NCBI GenBank assembly: GCA_026745465.1
Contig: JACYXH010000864.1
Span: 1,594,501-1,658,500, forward strand
Length of the DNA: 64,000 bases
Direction of reading: 5' to 3'
Origin: Lota lota
Lineage: Eukaryota > Chordata > Actinopteri > Gadiformes > Lotidae
Shown: positions 1 through 12,490 of the stretch, one piece after another
How positions within the stretch are numbered: position 1 is the stretch's first letter
Layout of the letters: the number at the start of each line of letters is the position of its first letter
The notes under the pieces: generated by a model
Seen by the model: the letters and a program-made list of their open reading frames with translations, nothing else
Told to the model about the DNA's origin: nothing
Database searches by the model: none
Position numbers and translations under genes: made by a program

Positions 1-1650
<1,650 letters not shown>

Positions 1651-2754
1651 CTTGCAAAATGTATCTCCAATGCTAAGTCTTCTCCAGTCATTCGCTCACG
1701 TGGATCAGCGTAGCGCGCCCTCGGTGTCTAGTGGTAGAGAACTCTTTCGGTGGCCTCTACCCCGTCCGCTCTGGTGAGAGCAAGGTTCCCCACTGTTGTG
1801 CTATAGGCTAGGGTCAGCTTGCATTGCCGATCGGTAGAAATTAAGGTTTAGTGAGACAAATTGTCCAATTTGTTATTGTTGTATATATTGTTATACATCT
1901 ACACGGCCGTAACCAGTCATAATATATTTGCATTAGATACTTTATTAACTAAAGTTTATAGTTTATGCCTCAGCTAAAATATATTTGTAAATACGCTTAG
2001 ATGCACATATGTCTTAATAAAAGGTTATAATGATCAATGCTTATTTTAATATTTGCGTTTTGCTAGACTACATTCTATGAGGGGAACTGTGTGACAGTGA
2101 CACCCATCGGTAGTTTTCTGGTACCACAACTAAGTTTCTGTTGATCATGGATTTATAAGAACTGGGAGTTGTTGTACAAAATTTTGATAGCAAATGATAG
2201 TAAATACAAAGATACATTTACTTCTTTAATTGAAATGTATGATTAATTTTTGTATACATTTACAAAGATTGTAAAATAAAGTCATAAGAAAGTCGTATAA
2301 ACACAGCATCATGTATACATTGAGAATCATTATGATAATTTTCAAATCTGTTATGGCATGAATGCTATTTCACAATTTTACATTTCTCTTTCAAATTATC
2401 CTATTTTATTATCTTTAAAATGTAGTGCCAAGGCACTCTGAATGCCCTTTCTGTTTGAAGGGTGTTATATAAATAAACTTGCCTTGATTTGCATACAATT
2501 TGTATAGACTATCTAAACCTTGAACGCACAGTTGTCATTTCAAATTGATCCTGACCCTGGCCCTGGACTCCTACAGTCAACAGATAGGTAAAAAAAAAAA
2601 ACATTTGAGTCCGAAGCCATCCACTTGTCAACCATAACAGTCTATAAGTCTATGAAGGCTATAAAAGCCTATCTTATCTAATGGGTTAATAACGTGGCTG
2701 CCAATCTATCAGAGAAACTGCAAATATGCTAGAATTATGAATTATGACAATGGC
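1651..2754. other. Intergenic DNA upstream of p4ha3, with a LINE/SINE-like 3' tail
   Basis: Contains the presumed p4ha3 promoter and 5' UTR (minus strand, just above 1650), but no clear TATA box was found. At about 2425-2495 the text ends in GTTATATAAATAAACTTG, the kind of tail seen at the 3' ends of L2-like LINEs and their SINE partners in fish. This is a family-level guess. The rest is AT-rich, with nothing recognisable. Confidence 0.4.
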
Positions 2755-2885
2755 TTCACCATGCCACGAGTCCTGAGACTACGAGACCAGCACAGAGCAG
2801 CTTTTCTCATGTGGTCTCTCAGGGTCTTGTCCCGCCAGCCATAGATGAGAATAACAGGAGATGGGAATCATAGGAGCGCCTACAA
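2755..2885 (-). pseudogene. OR 131-2-like C-terminal relic (subfamily B type)
   Basis: Read on the minus strand, this stretch encodes LIYGWRDKTLRDHMRKA followed by RSLRTRGMVKP. That is nearly the same as the end of the intact subfamily B receptors at 22182, 30345 and 38504 (LIYGWRDKSLRDHMRKA). Just before it the frame has a stop and the TM6-TM7 region is not alignable by eye. A weak echo of the LHGFQLLLC motif is seen near 3145-3165 on the same strand. This is a decayed host receptor gene lying opposite in strand to the live array. Confidence 0.8.
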
Positions 2886-3540
2886 GAATAAATAAGAGCC
2901 CACCTTTCTCTGTCATTTGTCATTAACTGGCCATAGGGCAGCAAGCAAGAAGATGGACAAAACTAAGAACAATGGATCCTCTAAGATGGGGTTCAGCACA
3001 AAGGCTTACAAGCATCCCTGGAAAAGCAAGTCAATTGTGCATCAAACATCCTTCCATACTGCATGGGTTTAGGATGTAGGCCCAGCATTCTGGACCTCAT
3101 CAAAAGGAGCAGAACTGATGGAAAAACCTGAGGCAGATTCAACAGCAGAACGCCGTGAACGGTTCTGATAAAATCAAGGTCAACTAGCTAACTGTAAACT
3201 TTTTGCTAAACTATATGACTGAATGAATAACAGAATAAGACTTGTTAATAGTTCAGAGATAAGCTATCAAAAATATGATAAAGAACAGAAATTATTGATA
3301 GAACACAATATTCACCTATATTAACTGAGAGCTTACTCTCTGGTTGAACAGGCCAAGTAAAGGATCATAGACCTTGTTTTACTGTTAAGTTGTTGTTAGA
3401 GATTTTAAATAGAATAAAGGTAACACAGGATGTATATTAAATATAATGAAATGTAGCCAACATTGTTTTAATCTACACAATTTGATCATTATGTATTTGT
3501 TATGCAACCGTTATATTTATTATGTGAAAATAATGTTGAA
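2886..3540. other. AT-rich spacer, possible further decayed OR sequence
   Basis: On the minus strand 2886-3190 may hold heavily decayed receptor sequence upstream of the C-terminal relic, but no frame holds for more than a few dozen codons. From 3190 to 3540 nothing was recognised. Confidence 0.3.
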
Positions 3541-3790
3541 GTTGGAAAACTTTAGACCAACAACATATTAGTTCTTGCAAACAGACTGAGGGGATGTCTC
3601 CTTAGTAATAATTATTTGCACACTTCCCACTAATAGATCCTGTGAGTGAGTTCTCAATATGGGAACAATGTTTTGTACAGCTCTATCCCTCATTGGGCAA
3701 TTAGTTATTTTGCCCAAATGAACACAAGGCATCATTAAGTGCTTCAACTGGGACTCATTATAACTTTAGTGGTCATGCTATACTGTTAGC
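3541..3790 (+). promoter_or_regulatory. Conserved OR upstream module, copy 1
   Basis: About 250 bp, starting roughly 1 kb before the subfamily A pseudogene start. It recurs before both intact A genes (7441-7700 and 16029-16285) and inverted at 42250-42560. It includes TAATAATTATTTGCACAC, GTGAGTGAGTT and GGGAACAATGTTTTG. The TAATTA-like core resembles homeodomain sites known from OR promoters. A regulatory role is inference; it may simply be duplicated flank. Confidence 0.4.
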
Positions 3791-4563
3791 CTCATTAGCT
3801 AATACAAATGAAGGTTAGTAACATCAGATTCCCATTTAAAGTTAAAAACAAAAATAAAGTATATTTATATTTCATAAACCTCCAAAGTTAATATAATTGG
3901 CAATATATATATATAAATATATATTATATATATTATTTTTTGTGGGGATTTAACAATGAAGATACAAGAGACATTAATGAAAACATTAATGTATTCAAAA
4001 TGTATCAAATAAGTCAACTGCTTTAGGTGTTACAATACAGAAAGAAGAGGAAGATACGTTTTTATTTGTCTTACATTTTTATTCATGCATCAAAAACGAA
4101 TACATAGTTTGCATATGGCTGTAAGTGCACAGTATAAACATAAATACTACTACATTTATTTGGAATCATTTGACTACACAAGTAAACAATACTAATACTA
4201 TATGCCAATAACATCTAATTGCTAACAGCAAAAAATAAAAATTTAGATAGCTAATGAGATGCATTGGTAGCACTTTGGATGACGACATTAGATTGAGGGT
4301 TCTCGTTTCTCGTTCTTTCTCGAGAGGACACTCGTTGCATGGTGTCCTCTCGGGACACTAGGTGTTCATGAAAAAGGGCAAGTTGTGGGTTACATTCTTT
4401 CCTGGAACTGTGATTCTTTTGTGGAATTGCCTGAAGTCCAACATTGTTTTTTCCTCAATTTACTACTTAAGTCAATGATCCAAAATGAAGTTTAGGTGAT
4501 GGTTCATGAATGGATATTCGCATACAAAAGATACACATATATATGTATACATAATACACATAC
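3791..4563. other. AT-rich 5' flank of the subfamily A pseudogene
   Basis: Holds TA-rich runs near 3905-3940 and a perfect 11-bp stem hairpin (CGAGAGGACAC at 4321-4331, GTGTCCTCTCG at 4342-4352, 10-nt loop). The last ~300 bp resemble the region just upstream of the intact A genes. No coding signal. Confidence 0.5.
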
Positions 4564-5433
4564 ATGGCTTATAACAACTCAACAGAATCTACTGGTGCTC
4601 CTTTTTCAATGTTAAAGTTAAACAAGGTCATCGTGGTTCAGGTTCTGATTGCATTTTTTCTGTACCTCAAATCTCTGCTCCTGACAAGCTTTTTCAAGGA
4701 GGTCTTTCGCAGAAGCATGCGCTACATCTTCTTTGCCTATACCCAGATATCAGACTGCCTGTACCTTTTGCTGACCAATGGTCTGCTAATCCTGTCCTTC
4801 TTTCAATTTGTCGTTTTAAATTCAGATCTGTATTCTCATCATCACAGTGGTGTCTGTGCACATGTTTGGGCCTTATGCACGCCGCACAACGCTCTGCACT
4901 GCATTGTGATTATCACCACTATCAGCTCCATACCAATCAGCATCTCTCTCTCAACCTACTGGGCCTTAGTGCCTCTCAGTATCTACATAGGGCATAGGCT
5001 GTGCTCGATGGAAATGTTCATCATACACAGATGGCAGAGTCATCTCGAATCAGCTGTTAATCAGATATACTTTGTAATCATGCTTGTCATCATTGTGTTG
5101 TGTTATGTTCAAATCACAAAAGCAGCAAGGAAAGCATCAGGAGAGACTAAGAAATCCTCAGTGAAGGGACTCAGAATGGTACTTCTTCATGGTTTTCAGC
5201 TCATTCTCTGACTTACTCGGTTGTGGTGGCCTTTTGTTGAAGCTGCTGTTATGCAGATTGATCTTCTTTTATTCATTAATGTAAGATACTCCAATTACAT
5301 AATGTTTACTATTGCCCCGAGATGTCTAAGTTCTCTTGTTTATGGCCTGAGGGACAGAAAGTTATTTATAATGTTGAAATACTATGCTGTCTTTGGCTTG
5401 TGTTACAAATCACCTCCTGTGTTGGTTGATTAA
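4564..5433 (+). pseudogene. Odorant receptor 131-2-like pseudogene (subfamily A, copy 1)
   Basis: Begins MAYNNSTES and follows the intact receptor at 8385 through TM1-TM2 (ALIGNED features: SMRYIFFAYT, SDCLYLL). Near residue 90 the frame slips. About 80 bp that should encode most of TM3, LERYVAI and intracellular loop 2 are missing, and the two indels restore the frame. TM4, EL2 (CSMEMFIIHRWQSH), TM5 and KAARKASGET are present. A TGA at 5209-5211 then interrupts LHGFQLIL in TM6. The frame continues to YGLRDRKL and ends at 5433. Loss of the TM3 LERY motif plus a stop makes a functional GPCR implausible. The same TGA occurs in the truncated copy at 13156, so it predates that duplication. Confidence 0.9.
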
Positions 5434-5596
5434 AAAAATGAAGAAGAAAAAACAAATGCAACAAAAAAGTGCTGCCTGAATGTTTAAATGTCAAACAGCA
5501 TTTCTTAAACAAAGAGCCATATGTTCCTGAACTGTTAGTGGTGTGGGAACTTAGGATCAGAAACAATCATTGGATTTCAGATTGGTCTCTTTTAGG
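5434..5596. other. 3' flank of the A pseudogene
   Basis: Short A-rich flank with no gene. It is duplicated at 13508-13671. Confidence 0.5.
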
Positions 5597-5940
5597 GCAG
5601 TATTTCTCTAATGGGGATACACTTATCCATAGGGGTACTTTAAATTATTGCATGGGGTTCTAGGAAAAAGGTACGAAAATCAAAATCTGAAGACCACTTT
5701 AACAGAATTATGTTAATCTGAATACCTACATACAAGTTCGGTAAATCATACTAATGAATGACAAGCAATCATAAGTGAAGCACAATTCCACTTATACTCT
5801 AAATGTAAATATTCCCACTAACACTTTTATGTTCATGTTTATAAACAACATGCGCATACGTTTCCTTGCTCTAAATGTTTTGTGGTGGGAGAGGGGTACT
5901 TGGCTGTAAAAAATATCTTAGAGAGTACATTAGGGTTTTA
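5597..5940 (+). mobile_element. hAT-like non-autonomous transposon relic
   Basis: Starts CAGTATTTCTCTAATGGGGA (CAGTGTTTGTCAAATGGGGA in the copy at 13672) and continues with CCATAGGGGTACTTTAAA. This resembles hAT/Charlie-type ends (CAGTGTTTCTCAAACTGGGG). The right end is guessed from GGAGAGGGGTACTTGGCTG near 5890. No transposase. Assignment is from the end motif only. Confidence 0.4.
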
Positions 5941-5957
5941 TGGTACAGTATAAATAT

Positions 5958-6012
5958 ATACGTGTATATATATATATATATATATTTATATATTTATATA
6001 TAAATATATATA
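5958..6012. repeat. (TA)n microsatellite
   Basis: TA/TATTTA run. The matching tract in copy 2 of the duplication (about 14035-14092) is a longer, purer TA run, so the locus has changed length since duplication. Confidence 0.9.
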
Positions 6013-6214
6013 CGGTAACTTTTTCATACCAATACATTACAGCTTGATTTGTGTTTTTTTTCCATATTTTCTTCTGATTGTCCATTAAATGTTTGGCCAT
6101 AGCATCTACAGTACTTGGCTGCAGGTAAACTAATCATTGCTGAGATGGGCAGTGTTTGTTTTGCAGTGTTTGGCCCTATGCAGTCCTGATTACTGACATA
6201 GGACTTCGGCAAAG

Positions 6215-6240
6215 AGTGCTATTACACCCTAGTGCCGGGT
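6215..6240. other. Deletion scar with templated filler DNA
   Basis: Copy 2 has 533 bp (14298-14830) between GGCAAAG and TTCCCGGCAC. Copy 1 has only these 26 bases. Their last part, ACACCCTAGTGCCGGG, is the reverse complement (15 of 16) of the adjoining CCCGGCACTTGGGTGT at 6243-6258, so the scar folds into a hairpin. Confidence 0.8.
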
Positions 6241-7440
6241 TTCCCGGCACTTGGGTGTGTTTGTAAGTTAAACAGCAGCATGACAGTCTTGCAATATGAA
6301 TGGCATAATGCACAGTATACTAATAATACATGTCCAGAACACAGCCACGTACAAACAATGTCAATAGATGCTACGTCGTGGAACTTAACAGCAACAACAA
6401 TAGGGGATTAGTTTGATTCGAAGCTTAACGAATCCAGATATTTTCTGAACTTGGAACCTAGTAATGGACCCCTACCCTAATTCAGGGGTTGAAACCAGAC
6501 AAGCGTGAGACGACCAATCAAGTTGCAAAAATTATAATAAAAAATGGTGACACTCCATAGGAGGCAAATCAACACTTTCAAAACGGTGGTATGTCAACCA
6601 ATGGTTGAGGTCATGGACGCTACATCGGTATTTTATACAGTCTATGCTTTGAGCACGATTCCAAGGAGTAATTCTGAAAAGCTTGGTAACTATATGCCCT
6701 GGTCAAGCAATACATCAATAGTACAATATCACTGAAGAAAATATATTCATCGTTTCATTTTTAAGTATATATTGGTATAGATCATATATTATAAAAAAAG
6801 ATAATGTAATGATTTTGTTTACCTATAGTATTAGTCTATAATATTATACATTCTTGCAATTGAGACAACAATATTTGGTGTATACAAATTATTACTATGC
6901 TTTTGAATTACTGGAAGACAAAGAGACTTACATAAACAAGGAAGAGGATACACAAGGGAATAATTATTATTTATAGTTAAAATAAGTAGCAACTATGTAA
7001 AATCAAAAATATGGTATAGAATATTTAGTAGTTATAGAACATAATGTTGTTAAACAAAATCGCTGACAAGAAAAAGGTCAGTGAAATAAAGATCAGCTTC
7101 TGTGCGATTAGGGCTGTTTGTTCCAAGAGTATGCCTTCCATAAGTGTTAAGAGTGCAGTACTCACTTAGTATAAAGTTTCGACTCATATTCACCACATCA
7201 CTTTACATTTTTCATATTGTCTTTCTAATCCATAACAATATGTAAGGACAGTACTGTATGTGTTAGCCATGCAGTGGGAGAAATGTTGAATTAAATGTAA
7301 TAAAACAAATATAGACCTCAGTATTATTTATGTTACATTCCAAAATATTTCGGAATAACATTCTTTGTTAAAATTATGTTTGTGCAAAGGTAGTCTTTTG
7401 CTTAAGGGAAAAGTATAGAGGGTTGAAGTAAAGTGTTTGA
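6241..7440. other. Spacer between A pseudogene and intact A gene
   Basis: AT-rich, no gene seen. Short open frames such as 6544-6735 are kept in both duplication copies only because the copies are young. The stretch is duplicated at 14831-16028. Confidence 0.6.
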
Positions 7441-7700
7441 AAACTTCTGAGCAACAACATATTAGTACTTGCTAATATACTGATGTAACTGATGTCTCAG
7501 TAGTAATAATTATTTGCACACTTGGGTGCCACTAATAGATCCTGTGAGTGAGTTTTCAATATGGGAACAATGTTTTGAACAGCTTGAACAATTTGTTTTA
7601 TTGTTGACATAGTTATGGAAAAACATTAGATACACACAAGGCAGAATGTCATCATTAAGTGCTTCATCTGGGACTCATTATAACCTCAGTGATCATGAGA
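7441..7700 (+). promoter_or_regulatory. Conserved OR upstream module, copy 2
   Basis: Same module as at 3541, here about 940-690 bp before the start codon of the intact receptor at 8385. It contains GTAATAATTATTTGCACACT and GTGAGTGAGTTTTCAATATG. Spacing to the start codon is similar in all three forward copies. Confidence 0.45.
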
Positions 7701-8384
7701 GGTTATTAACCTCTAATTACAACCCAACAAAATAAAGAGAAGAGAAAGGCTCCTGGGAGACAGCGGTCATTGTTGAACCCTATGGAGAAGTTCTGGGCCT
7801 ATCAATGAAACATCTGTGAAGGGACCTACCTGATTAACCCAAAGAAGAGAATACCCCACCCCCTCTCAAGACAAGAAAAAAGGAAGAAGTACTGATTATT
7901 AGAAGAGGGATTAGAAAGTCCAGTCAAGTCCTATGAGCTCAACTGACCCACCCATAACAACATCTAAATTTTAACAGCCAATGAAATGCATTGGTGCCAA
8001 CTTAGAAGGTATGACGACATTGGACTGTTAGTTCTCTGTTTCTCGCTATTCATTGGGTTGTATTTATATATCGCCATGCGTGGTGTCATCTCAGAACACT
8101 GAAAACACGGACACTGAAAAAAGGCAAATTGTGTGTCAATTTGTTTTTCTGGAACTGTGTAGTTTTTTCTGGAACTGTGTAGTTTTTTCTGGAACCACCT
8201 GGGCCACAACTTCCTCCAGGCATTTTAAGTGGACTGTCTTGCAAACGTCTTGTTTTTTTACACTATTTACAATTTCAGTCCATGGACATGATCAAAAAAG
8301 AAGTTTAGGTAATGGTGCATGAATTGGTAATTTAATACAAAAGATACATATATATGTATATACTCTAGCCACATATATGTTAAC
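7701..8384. other. 5' flank of intact A receptor
   Basis: No coding signal. A possible splice acceptor (ACAATTTCAG, about 8268-8277) lies ~110 bp before the ATG, which would fit a 5' UTR intron, but the matching donor was not found. A ~21 bp unit ending TTTTTTCTGGAAC is present twice near 8158-8195 and once in the other copy. Confidence 0.4.
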
Positions 8385-9329
8385 ATGGCTTATAACAACT
8401 CAACACAATCTGGGGGTTTACCTTTGTCATTGAAGAATTTCAATTACCAGGTCCTAATTGTACAGGTTCTGATTGCAATTTTTCTGTACCTCAACTGTCT
8501 GCTCCTCACAACCTTTTTCAAGAAGGACTACTTTCGCAAAAGCATGCGCTACATCTTCTTTGCCTATACCCTGATGTCAGACTGCCTGTTCCTAATGGGG
8601 ACCGACGTTCTGCTACTCTTGTCGTTTGATCAAATTGTCATGCAAATTTGGCTCTGTATTCTCTTACTTATAGTGGTGACTGCATACACTTTTGTCTTCC
8701 CTTTAACACTGACATTGATGACTCTGGAGCGTTATGTGGCCATCTGCATGCCAATGCAGCACGGGGACTTATGCACCCCGCGCCAAGCTCTGCACTGCAT
8801 TCTGATAATCAACGCCATCAGCACCATACCAATCAGCATCTCTCTCTCTATCTACTTGGCCTCAGTGCCTGTCAGCATGTTCACAGAGTATAGGGTGTGC
8901 ACGGTTGAATTGCTCATCATTCACAGATGGCAAAGTCATTACTGGTCGGCCATTACTCAGTTATACTTTGTAATTATGTTTGTCATCGTTGTGTTCTGTT
9001 ATGTTCAAATCACAAAAGCAGCCAGGAAAGCATCAGGAGAGACTAAACAATCCTCAGGGAAGGGACTCAGAACGGTAATTCTTCATGGTTTTCAGCTCCT
9101 TCTCTGCCTTACTCGGCTGTGGTGCCCTTTTGTTGAAGCTACCATTATGCAGCACAATATGCTTTTATTCACTAAAGTGAGATATGCCAATTACATCGTA
9201 TTTACTCTTGCCCCGAGATGTCTAAGTTCCCTTGTTTATGGCCTCAGGGACCGAAGGTTATTTGCAATTTTTAAATATTATGCTGCATTTGGTTTGTGTT
9301 ACAAAGCACCTCCTTATTTGCCAGATTGA
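8385..9329 (+). CDS. Odorant receptor 131-2-like (subfamily A, gene 1)
   Basis: Intact single-exon GPCR of 314 residues. It has an N-terminal sequon (NST at 5-7). Approximate membrane segments are TM1 22-44, TM2 57-80, TM3 88-112, TM4 136-156, TM5 190-213, TM6 226-248 and TM7 267-289. LERYVAIC after TM3 replaces the usual DRY region. LHGFQLLLC in TM6 and PRCLSSLVYGLRD in TM7 are hallmarks of the fish 131-2-like group. C91 and C172 can form the TM3-EL2 disulfide. It is expected in the plasma membrane/cilia of olfactory neurons; the ligand is unknown. An upstream in-frame stop supports this ATG. The tandem copy at 16957 differs at 14 residues, most changes appearing derived in this copy. A likely poly(A) signal AATAAA is at 9545. 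Confidence 0.92.
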   Translation: MAYNNSTQSGGLPLSLKNFNYQVLIVQVLIAIFLYLNCLLLTTFFKKDYFRKSMRYIFFAYTLMSDCLFLMGTDVLLLLSFDQIVMQIWLCILLLIVVTAYTFVFPLTLTLMTLERYVAICMPMQHGDLCTPRQALHCILIINAISTIPISISLSIYLASVPVSMFTEYRVCTVELLIIHRWQSHYWSAITQLYFVIMFVIVVFCYVQITKAARKASGETKQSSGKGLRTVILHGFQLLLCLTRLWCPFVEATIMQHNMLLFTKVRYANYIVFTLAPRCLSSLVYGLRDRRLFAIFKYYAAFGLCYKAPPYLPD

Positions 9330-9469
9330 AAACAATTGGTTTTAAGGTCCTGAAGAAATTATTACTGCCTGAATGGATTATTGTATTTTAGGGAAGGGTG
9401 AATTTGTTTTGTGGCCCCCTTTATTTTTTCTATGCCTACACTGTAAAAACAATAACCTCAAAAAATGGT

Positions 9470-10300
9470 AGAAAGTCTGGAAGCAAAGTTTCCAGACGGA
9501 TGAGGTCAAACTACGGTAAATAACTGTTCCACAAAATTACATGTAATAAACTCTTAAAATACAGAGCAGGTTTAACAGTCAAAGTTAATTAAATTACAGC
9601 ATATTAATGTTGATAAATGTTCACTAAACAGTGGAAAAACAGATATATTATGTCAAAATACATTAAAAAAACAACCTTTCAGGTAAATGTATGGCATTTA
9701 TTTGTTACTTTATGAAACTGCCCAGTCTACCTACAGTAATTCCCTATTAAATATTGTTTTTCATGTACAATAACTAAGAAATAATGTATATAAAAGTAAA
9801 GACAAATGCTTGCACATTTCCAGTAATAATCAATCATTGTTGAGGATTACTAGATTTAAAAACAAGACCAGTACATCATAAATAGCTACATTTAATGCTC
9901 TGTCTATTTAGGCTATTTAGTAGTTACTTTGTGAAACTACCCCATCTACCTACACATCTACGTAATTTCAAGATTCTCCAAGTAAAAAAAATAAAACACA
10001 ATGTATAAACACAGAATGAATTCCTGCACATTTACAGTATTAGTTAGTCATTTTAGATAATTGTAATGTAAGAAATGTCACAGGACAATGGAAAACTAAG
10101 CATTGTATGTCAAAATATATGAACAATAGCTATATTCAAACATAAACTCTGTAAATGTGGGGTGTTAAGCAGTTATGTTATGGAATTTCCCATTATACTG
10201 TATCTACAGTGATTTCCTATTCAAATATGGGTTCAGAACAAGGAAACAATGTATAAACATGTAATAAATACCTTCAATGAAACAGAAAGGTCTGTACATT
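9470..10300 (+). repeat. Degenerate ~220-250 bp tandem repeat array
   Basis: At least three diverged units recur. Each has a block like GTTACTTTATGAAACTGCCC (9704, 9923, 10173), then CTACCTACA or TATCTACA, ACAATGTATAAA and CACATTTACAGTA. Two units contain TGGAAAA followed by TATGTCAAAATA. This is an old minisatellite-like array downstream of the OR gene. A 219 bp unit was lost in the other duplication copy by exchange between two of these blocks. Confidence 0.6.
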
Positions 10301-10329
10301 TATGGCGTTCAAAATGTTTGTGAATGTGA

Positions 10330-10700
10330 ATATTTACATTTAAGGCATTTAGCAGATGCTTTCTTCCAACGACATACATTTGTCAGTAGAAAATGAAACA
10401 ACAATATATCACTGTCGGTACAGTAAGGATGTCAATAGAACAAGTTTCCAAGGGTGTCAATATAACAAGTTTCAAGCACTCACAATTGGTGGTAATAGGT
10501 GAACTCTGAACAAATGTGGCTTGAGTCACTTGCAGTAGCTGGTAAGCGACTCAGCTGACACAAATGTGGCTTGAGTCACTTGTGGTAGCTGGTAAGCGAC
10601 TCAGCTGACAGCGGCAGGGAGCTCATTCCACCACCGTGACGCCAAACAGAGATGAGTTGTGACTTAGCTGAGCGACCTCTGCATCCTCTTAGCGATGGCG
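10330..10700 (+). repeat. Dispersed teleost repeat with internal 54 bp duplication
   Basis: Begins ACATTTAAGGCATTTAGCAG, a widespread fish repeat motif. It then carries two tandem copies of a ~54 bp unit (CACAAATGTGGCTTGAGTCA... at about 10510-10610) and ends with GGGAGCTCATTCCACCACCG. Class not assigned; no coding capacity. Confidence 0.55.
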
Positions 10701-11452
10701 GTACCATTCTTTTTTTTTCTTTTTCTTTTTTTCAATAAAACAATGACACAGGTATGATTACACTGTAAGCGTCGTGTCTAGCGAAACAACATTTATCGTA
10801 GTTTTCAAAGACTGTCGCGTATGCCCATATGCAGGAGAGAAGGAGGGGGCTTCCCAGCGTTACCGGACGGGCGGAGCAGGGAGCTAGTTAAGTTCTGGTT
10901 TCTACTAACAGCGATCATGACCGAAAACATGTCCTTTGGGCCCAGAGTTCAAAATACCGAGCTATTCCTTTAATAAGTAGCTACATTCAAAGATACATTT
11001 ATGTATAGTTACACAATCAGACATTTTAAGTCATTCAAGTTTTTACACATTCGATGTTTAAATATAAGTTTGAAGATGTACAAATGTCAAGAGTGAAAAT
11101 ACATCCCATGTAATTAATACTGACTGCAAATCTCTTTTTACACTATTCAGTTTTCATTTTGAAAATGTCAAGATGCTCAAGAATTCAATGCACTTGACGT
11201 TTCTTTTGAAAGCAAATCTCTTCACGTGTTCAGCTGACTTTCTATGGGTTTACATCAGCAATCCAGTCATTTCAAGTATATACGTTTTACAAGTGTACAC
11301 AAACTAAATAGTAAAATTATAGTACAGTTTACTTTAAAGAATCATTTTCTGTGTCATTTTAGTACATGCTTAACCATACATCACGCAAGTCAGAGGTTTT
11401 AAAGTCAGGGGCTGTCATTTCAATTTATTTCATGGCATAGTGGTGATGCACA
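10701..11452. other. Non-coding spacer with a repeat-like block
   Basis: 10800-10975 (CTTCCCAGCGTTACCGGACG and GAGCAGGGAGCTAGTTAAG) looks like part of a dispersed fish repeat, but I cannot name the family. The rest is AT-rich with nothing seen. Duplicated at 19100-19800. Confidence 0.35.
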
Positions 11453-11691
11453 TTAAAGGATAAGGCCAGTGTATGTTTATACTGTACTTATTGTTAGCAT
11501 GGCCTTTGAAAAGAGCAAAACCTGCAATGCATTTCAGCTGTGTCCCATATAGCCACAATCAGAAATACCTCATCTTATGTAACAGATGGACAATAGTTGT
11601 TAGTAATAGAAAAACATTAGTTTTTTTCCTTTTTACAGAGGCCATGTTTACAATAAGTAAAATACAAAATTACACCAGCTTTATCCTTTAA
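11453..11691. mobile_element. Short MITE-like element with inverted ends
   Basis: 239 bp bounded by TTAAAGGATAAGGCCAGTG and, inverted, CACCAGCTTTATCCTTTAA, giving ~19 bp imperfect terminal inverted repeats. There is no ORF of note. TTAA at both ends could be part of a TTAA-type target site (piggyBac-like), which is only a suggestion. Confidence 0.5.
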
Positions 11692-12480
11692 AGTGATATT
11701 GAATCTTGGTAGAACTTTGTGTTGTATTGTCCATGCTGTAAGACCAAAATATGGATTTTATTCAGCATATGCTCCTGTGCTTCACAAGTGGGTAACGTTC
11801 AACAGCCCTCCATACACATTCATTGCATGGCGAAACTGGAAACAGAAACCGAGTGGATTCCTATTGCAAACCTTTTTCACCTAAGATTAGATTACCATTT
11901 CCTTTTAACCGTCTCTGTACTGAGTCAATAATGTCTTTGCTTTAGGAGGGGGCATGTCACAAATCAAAAGGTGGCCTAATTTGATATGATTACAGCCTTT
12001 TTTGCAATTCAATGAATGTGTATTGGGAGGCTATACTGTGTTCCACACGTGTGAAGCACAGGAGCAGCTGATGAAGACGTTTAGCAATATTTGGACTTAT
12101 GTCAGTCCACTAAACTCTACAACCCAAACTTCAATATCATTTCAAGGGAAGTGGCCCAGTCCTGATGTTCATATATGGTATGAGGCTGTGCCCAGCAATA
12201 AGTGCAGGTCACAGATGAAAAGACAAGGTAATGAAGATGGGATCAGCAATTTCAGAAATCTATGCATTCAGTCACAATATATAATTTTACTATCAGGAAC
12301 AAATCTATTGTATTTCACTAGCTGAACGTAGTGTCTGAAATTAAACATTAGCTTGAAAGCAGATAATCAACGAGAACAAGGCTGTTTCTATGATAATGTT
12401 ATGATGCACTTAACATTAGCTACATTACTGCACTGTGTTTATAGATCAGTTAGCTTTAGCCATTTTGTTTTTCTTTAATT
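11692..12480. other. Non-coding spacer
   Basis: Contains a 107-codon open frame (12002-12325) that is also open in the other copy (20344-20667). It resembles no protein I know, and conservation between such young copies proves nothing, so it is not called as a gene. Confidence 0.5.
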
Positions 12481-12490
12481 AGGTGTGGGA

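Noticed and set aside
1715-1790. tRNA-like text (GGTGTCTAGTGGTAGAGAAC)
   Set aside because: Partial B/A-box resemblance only. No cloverleaf could be drawn.
12002-12325. 107-codon open frame, also open at 20344-20667
   Set aside because: No resemblance to known proteins. Openness in both is expected from a young segmental duplication, and it lies among repeats.
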